Shown here: piece after piece, positions 6,708 to 10,475 of the stretch | Layout of the letters: every line of letters starts with the position of its first letter | How positions within the stretch are numbered: position 1 is the first letter of the stretch | DNA from: JAFGKK01 sp049684495 | GTDB lineage: Bacteria; Chloroflexota; Anaerolineae; Anaerolineales; RBG-16-64-43 | DNA length: 10,475 nucleotides | Direction: 5' to 3' | Assembly (NCBI GenBank): GCA_049684495.1 | Contig: JBAVFZ010000239.1 | Span: forward strand, 1 to 10,475 | Position numbers and translations under genes: made by a program | Notes under the pieces: model-generated | What the model saw: only the letters and a program-made list of their open reading frames with translations | What the model was told of the DNA's origin: nothing | Databases searched by the model: none

Positions 6708-7688
6708 ATGAACATTCTTGTCACCGGCGGAGCCGGATACATCGGGGCGGGATGCGCGCAAATGCTTCTGGAAGCGGGGCATGCCGTGACGGTCCTCGAT
6801 GCGCTCGGCACAGGCCACCGCGCGGCGGTCCCGAAGGAGGCGCGGTTCATTCAGGCGGATCTGGCCGACCGCGATACTCTGCGCGCCACGCTCGCCGCCG
6901 GCAAATTCGACGCGGTGATGCACTTCGCGGCCTTCATCGAAGCCGGCGAATCCATGCGCGATCCGGGCAAGTACATGCAGAACAACGTTTCCTGCTCGAT
7001 CATCCTGCTCGAGGAAATCCGGCGGGCGGGAATCGGGAAGTTCGTGTTCTCCTCGACCGCCGCGGTCTACGCCTCGAGCGACGGGCCGCTGTCGGAGGAT
7101 TCGCCGATCAAGCCGAGCAACGTCTACGGCCAGACCAAGCTGATGGTCGAGCAGACGCTCGAGTGGTATTCCCTGGTGCACGGTCTGCGCTACGCCTCGC
7201 TGCGCTACTTCAACGCCGCCGGGGCACTGCCCGACCGCGGCGAGGAGCATCCTGGGGAGAGCCACCTCATCCCGCTCGTCCTGCGCGTGCCGCTCGGCCG
7301 CCTTCCGGCGATCAAGATTTTCGGCGACGATTACCCGACCCGCGATGGAACCGCGATCCGCGATTATATCCACGTCGCCGACCTGATCTCGGCCCACCTG
7401 CTGGCGCTTTCCGCGCTTTCAGAAAAGCAGCGCATGGTTTACAACCTTGGGAACGGCGCGGGGTATTCGGTCAAGCAGGTGATCAACGTCGCGCGCGAGA
7501 TCACGGGCCATCCGATCCCGGCCGAGGTCACCCCGCGCCGGGCGGGCGACGCGGCCCGCCTGGTCGCTTCCTCGGAAAAGATCCGCCGGGAACTGGGTTG
7601 GACTCCGCGCATCCCCGCGCTGCGCGACATCGTCGGGAGCGCCTGGGAGTGGCACCGGTCGCACCCGAACGGATACGACGACCGTTGA
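6708..7688 (+). CDS. galE: UDP-glucose 4-epimerase (GalE), extended SDR family
   Basis: The 326-residue length matches GalE. The NAD-binding motif TGGAGYIG is at residues 6-13, the catalytic Ser/Thr region FSSTAAVYAS has Ser115-Ser116, and the YxxxK pair is Tyr140/Lys144 in NVYGQTKLMVEQ. Substrate-side motifs LRYFNAAGA and GTAIRDYIHVADL are typical of true 4-epimerases. Role: cytoplasmic, NAD-dependent interconversion of UDP-glucose and UDP-galactose, for galactose use and for supply of galactosyl units to surface polysaccharide. An epimerase for UDP-GlcNAc or UDP-glucuronate is possible but less likely given the segments seen. The start is ATG 6708 with a strong ribosome binding site. No other galactose genes are nearby, so it stands as a single gene. 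Its stop codon overlaps a possible extended -10 sequence. Confidence 0.93.
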   Translation: MNILVTGGAGYIGAGCAQMLLEAGHAVTVLDALGTGHRAAVPKEARFIQADLADRDTLRATLAAGKFDAVMHFAAFIEAGESMRDPGKYMQNNVSCSIILLEEIRRAGIGKFVFSSTAAVYASSDGPLSEDSPIKPSNVYGQTKLMVEQTLEWYSLVHGLRYASLRYFNAAGALPDRGEEHPGESHLIPLVLRVPLGRLPAIKIFGDDYPTRDGTAIRDYIHVADLISAHLLALSALSEKQRMVYNLGNGAGYSVKQVINVAREITGHPIPAEVTPRRAGDAARLVASSEKIRRELGWTPRIPALRDIVGSAWEWHRSHPNGYDDR

Positions 7689-7694
7689 TATAAT
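7686..7694 (+). promoter_or_regulatory. Extended -10 promoter candidate upstream of ftsK
   Basis: TGATATAAT is a perfect extended -10 (TG, one base, TATAAT), and its TGA is also the galE stop codon. I see no -35 at the right distance. Transcription would start near 7701 and give a leader of about 135 bases containing the repeat hairpin at 7761-7797. Confidence 0.3.
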
Positions 7695-7738
7695 CGAAAT
7701 GAGGGCGAGCATGCTTTGTGCATCGCCTGGGAATTTGT

Positions 7739-7798
7739 ACTCGGATTACACGGAAAAAGCCGGATTACTCGGATAAAAAATAAATCCGCGAAATCCGC
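7739..7798. repeat. CGGATTAC-type intergenic repeat with hairpin
   Basis: Two direct copies of cggattac-n-cgga (from 7742 and 7761) are followed by two reversed copies of the unit aatccgc (within 7782-7798). The arms 7761-7774 and 7784-7797 pair at 12 of 14 positions around an A-rich nine-base loop. The local base content is lower in GC than the neighbouring genes. Repeats of this look are, from memory, widespread between genes in environmental bacteria; their function is unknown. Confidence 0.6.
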
Positions 7799-7835
7799 AT
7801 ACAGTAATTTTTAAGCTGAAACATGAGGCGGTCTC

Positions 7836-10157
7836 TTGCCGAGTTCACCAAAGCGCAACGCCGGTAGAAAAACCGTCCGAACGGTCACCACTTCTTCCGC
7901 CCCCCTGGTCTCGCCGGAAAACCGGTTGGACATCCTCGGGGTGTGCCTGGTGGGGCTGGCGCTGCTGACCCTGCTCTTCTTCTTCACCACGGAAAAAGAA
8001 TCGCTGCCCGGATTGTGGGTGACGCTGCTCCGGCAATTGTTCGGCGTCGGAGCTTATCTAGTCCCGCTTATCATCGCCGTGCCGGGGGTATACCTTATCC
8101 TGCGGCGCTTCCGATCCGCGCTGCCCGTTCCCGCGCCGGACCGGATCGCCGGGATCGTCCTCCTGTATCTCGGCGGACTGATGCTCGCCCACCTGCTCAC
8201 CGGCCCCACCCGGGATACGATCTTTCAGACCGCCGCGGAGGGAGCCGGCGGCGGATTTGTCGGCGCGCTCCTTTTGCACCTCTCCCTTTCGCTGATCGAT
8301 TATGTCGGCACCGTATTCGCGCTGGCGGCCTGGCTGCTGGTGGGCGTCCTGCTGACGTTCCGCATTTCCATCCCGGAGCTGTTCCAATTCCTCTCGCCCG
8401 CCTTCCGGCGGATCGGAGCGTTCCTGCGCGGGCGATGGGCGGATTTCCGCGCGCGGATCCCATCGCGGGCCAGGCCAAACGCACCCGCCTTTGCCGCGCC
8501 GCCGATGCGCCTTCCGGCGGAGCCGATCCACGGTCCGGCGCCCGCCGCGGATGCTTTGCGGCCGGAAGGACCGGCTGCCGCGCCCGCGGCTCCCGTTCCG
8601 GCGCAGGAGATTACCGAGCCGGTGGTGACGATCGGCATCCCGGAACCGCCGCCGCCGTGGGCGCTGCCGCCGGTCGAACAGATCCTCAACCCGGGGATCG
8701 AAGCCGCCCCCGACGAAGCCATCGACCACCAGCGGGCCAAGATCATCGAGGATACGCTCGAGAGCTTCGGCGCGCCGGCCAAGGTGGTGGAAATCAACCG
8801 CGGCCCGACGATCACCCAATTCGGAGTCGAGCCGGGATTCGCCGACATGCGCGGCGGGAAGACGACCCGGATCAAGGTAAGCAAGATCGCCGCGCTGTCG
8901 GACGATATCGCCCTGGCGCTGGCCGCTCCTTCGATCCGGATCCAGGCGCCCGTTCCGGGCAAGGGTTTTGTCGGGATCGAAGTGCCCAACGCCGAGATCT
9001 CACTCGTCGGATTGAGGGATATCGTCGAATCGGAAGTCTTCCACGAAAAACAATCGCCGCTGCGGATCGCGCTGGGCAAGGACGTCTCGGGCAAGCCGGC
9101 GGTGGCGGACCTCGGGAAGATGCCGCACCTCCTGATCGCCGGCACGACCGGCTCGGGCAAATCGGTGTGCGTCAACGCCATCCTCGCCTGCTACCTGCTG
9201 AACAATACGCCGGACGACATGCGGATGCTGCTGGTGGACCCGAAGCGGGTCGAACTGACCTCCTACAACGGGATCCCGCACCTCCTGGCGCCGGTGGTGG
9301 TCGAGCTGGACCGGGTGGTGGGCGCGCTGCAATGGGTGACGCGCGAAATGGACGAGCGCTACCGCAAATTCCACGGCGCGGGCGCGCGCAACCTCGAGGA
9401 ATACAACCGCGGCGCGGCCGGAAGGATGGAAAAACCGCTGCCGGTGTGGGTGGTGGTGATCGACGAACTGGCCGATCTGATGCTGATGGCGCCGGACGAA
9501 GTCGAGCGGATCCTCACCCGCATCGGGCAGCTCTCGCGCGCGACCGGGATCCACATGATCATCGCCACCCAGCGGCCGTCGGTCGACGTGCTGACCGGGC
9601 TGATCAAGGCCAACATCCCGGCCCGGATCGCCTTCGCGGTGGCGTCGCAGATCGACAGCCGGGTGATCCTCGACCAGCCGGGCGCGGAAAAACTCCTGGG
9701 GCGCGGCGACATGCTGTTCCAATCCCCGGATTCGCCCTCGATGGTCCGGCTGCAGGGCGCGTACGTCTCGGAGCCCGAGCTGCTGCGGCTGGTCCAGTAT
9801 TGGCGCCAGGCGTACGTGGCGCGCCAGCCGAGCGTGCCGGTCACGCACGGCGCGCAGGATGCCTCCGGAGAATCAGTTCTCGAAAGGCTGATTGAGGAAA
9901 ACGGGTTCCCGATGGAGCAGATGCCGATGTTCGAAGAGGCCGCCGGCGAAGGGGACGACGACAAACTGCTCGAGGACGCGATCCGCGCCGTGCGCCAGTG
10001 GCGCAAAGCTTCGACTACGCGCCTGCAGCGCAACTTCCGGATCGGGTACACCCGCGCCGCGCGGCTGATGGACATGCTCGAGGAACGCGGGATCATCGGC
10101 CCGCCGACCCAGGGCTCGCAGCCGCGGGAAGTGATCGATTACGGCGAGGGGGAATGA
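7836..10157 (+). CDS. ftsK: DNA translocase FtsK/SpoIIIE
   Basis: The 773-residue protein has the full FtsK layout. The N-terminal membrane domain has helices at about residues 33-51, 69-89, 104-122 and 156-175, with a further hydrophobic stretch at 138-154. A Pro/Ala-rich linker spans about 215-295. The motor domain starts near PPVEQILNPGI and contains Walker A GTTGSGKS (436-443) and Walker B VVIDELAD (Asp543). A winged-helix gamma domain occupies about 710-770 (TTRLQRNFRIGYTRAARLMDMLEERGII). Role: septum-anchored hexameric motor that pumps chromosome DNA at division. In relatives the gamma domain reads oriented DNA motifs and can activate XerCD at dif. The start is TTG 7836, with gagg at 7825-7828 seven bases ahead; the nearby ATG 7823 is in another frame and stops quickly. 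All motor motifs are intact. Confidence 0.94.
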   Translation: MPSSPKRNAGRKTVRTVTTSSAPLVSPENRLDILGVCLVGLALLTLLFFFTTEKESLPGLWVTLLRQLFGVGAYLVPLIIAVPGVYLILRRFRSALPVPAPDRIAGIVLLYLGGLMLAHLLTGPTRDTIFQTAAEGAGGGFVGALLLHLSLSLIDYVGTVFALAAWLLVGVLLTFRISIPELFQFLSPAFRRIGAFLRGRWADFRARIPSRARPNAPAFAAPPMRLPAEPIHGPAPAADALRPEGPAAAPAAPVPAQEITEPVVTIGIPEPPPPWALPPVEQILNPGIEAAPDEAIDHQRAKIIEDTLESFGAPAKVVEINRGPTITQFGVEPGFADMRGGKTTRIKVSKIAALSDDIALALAAPSIRIQAPVPGKGFVGIEVPNAEISLVGLRDIVESEVFHEKQSPLRIALGKDVSGKPAVADLGKMPHLLIAGTTGSGKSVCVNAILACYLLNNTPDDMRMLLVDPKRVELTSYNGIPHLLAPVVVELDRVVGALQWVTREMDERYRKFHGAGARNLEEYNRGAAGRMEKPLPVWVVVIDELADLMLMAPDEVERILTRIGQLSRATGIHMIIATQRPSVDVLTGLIKANIPARIAFAVASQIDSRVILDQPGAEKLLGRGDMLFQSPDSPSMVRLQGAYVSEPELLRLVQYWRQAYVARQPSVPVTHGAQDASGESVLERLIEENGFPMEQMPMFEEAAGEGDDDKLLEDAIRAVRQWRKASTTRLQRNFRIGYTRAARLMDMLEERGIIGPPTQGSQPREVIDYGEGE

Positions 10158-10182
10158 ATAAGTGAATAATTATCAATTTTGT

Positions 10183-10211
10183 TTGCTTAGAATTGAAATA
10201 AGAAATATAAT
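10183..10211 (+). promoter_or_regulatory. Promoter of the methyltransferase gene, possibly leaderless
   Basis: A perfect TATAAT (10206-10211) lies 17 bases after TTGCTT (10183-10188), in AT-rich DNA just after ftsK. Only nine bases separate the -10 from the ATG at 10221, so transcription would begin at or within about three bases of the start codon. No Shine-Dalgarno precedes that ATG, which agrees with a leaderless message. Confidence 0.5.
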
Positions 10212-10220
10212 AAATTACTA

Positions 10221-10475
10221 ATGAAAGGTAATAATTCTCCTCAGTTCGTTGGAATAGATCTTTTCGCGGGCGCGGGAGGACTTTCACTCGGAGCAATTAT
10301 TGCTGGGATTAAAGTTGAACTCGCAATTGAAAACAATCCCCATGCGGCATCTACTTATGCCTATAACCACCCCAAAACAAAAACCATTATCGATGATATT
10401 TCAAATATTTCTCACATCGATGTGTCAAAAAAAGGAAATATCTCAATCCTTTTCGGAGGACCACCATGCCAAGGT
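10221..10475 (+). CDS. DNA cytosine-C5 methyltransferase, N-terminal part (cut by window end)
   Basis: The 85 visible residues start MKGNNSPQFVGIDLFAGAGG. Motif I (DLFAGAGGLSLG, about 13-24) binds S-adenosylmethionine, the acidic residue Glu37 in AIENN is motif II, Asp59-Ile60 fits motif III, and GGPPCQG (79-85) is motif IV with the catalytic Cys83. The window ends exactly there. Role: transfer of a methyl group to C5 of cytosine in a specific site, usually as part of a type II restriction-modification or defence module; the target domain is not visible. An in-frame stop at 10194-10196 leaves ATG 10221 as the only usual start. G+C over 10201-10475 is about 39% (106 of 275), far below the neighbours, which suggests horizontal gain. 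A partner endonuclease, if any, lies beyond the window. Confidence 0.93.
   Translation, partial: MKGNNSPQFVGIDLFAGAGGLSLGAIIAGIKVELAIENNPHAASTYAYNHPKTKTIIDDISNISHIDVSKKGNISILFGGPPCQG

Noticed and set aside
10093..10296. 67-codon minus-strand frame at the ftsK/methyltransferase junction
   Set aside because: It overlaps the ftsK 3' end and the methyltransferase 5' end, both clearly coding on the + strand; its Ile/Tyr-rich part only reflects the AT-rich gap.

Overview
The window is a stretch of a high-GC bacterial chromosome (one sampled line inside ftsK, 9301-9360, has 41 G+C in 60). All seven genes I can support lie on the + strand. The gene types (FtsK/SpoIIIE translocase, PcrA-type helicase, GalE, an Rv3369-like flavin/F420 protein) and the dispersed intergenic palindromes would fit an environmental Chloroflexota-like (Anaerolineae-type) genome. 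That placement is an impression from remembered FtsK and repeat sequences, not something the window proves.

Layout. 2-1819 is the 3' part of a glycoside hydrolase family 5 gene resembling the steryl-glucosidase/glucocerebrosidase subfamily. 1820-2164 is a gene-free gap almost filled by two composite palindromic repeat elements. 2165-2581 encodes a small PPOX/F420-type split-barrel protein. 2832-4127 encodes an MFS drug-efflux-type transporter behind a near-perfect 18-bp palindrome that may be an operator. 4128-4294 holds a G/C hairpin, a 12-bp inverted repeat and a weak promoter candidate. 4295-6520 encodes a PcrA/UvrD helicase. 6560-6689 is a third copy of the composite repeat. 6708-7688 is galE. 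7689-7835 holds an extended -10 candidate and a CGGATTAC-type repeat hairpin. 7836-10157 is ftsK. From 10158 the composition falls sharply (about 39% G+C over 10201-10475), and the 5' end of a DNA cytosine-C5 methyltransferase begins at 10221 and runs off the window.

How the genes relate. Most genes are housekeeping (helicase, translocase, epimerase) or single accessory genes with their own intergenic regions, and I see no tight operon. The clearest accessory signals are the AT-rich methyltransferase at the right edge, likely the first gene of a restriction-modification or other defence module placed after ftsK, and the family of paired hairpin repeats. In two of the three repeat copies the right end stops 17-18 bases before a start codon.

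The most interesting items are the repeat family with its conserved paired-GA internal mismatches, the possibly leaderless methyltransferase at a sharp composition boundary, and the bacterial GH5 enzyme whose closest remembered relatives are fungal sterylglucosidases. I did not see a wholly new multi-gene system inside the window. If one exists here, it probably lies to the right of position 10475.
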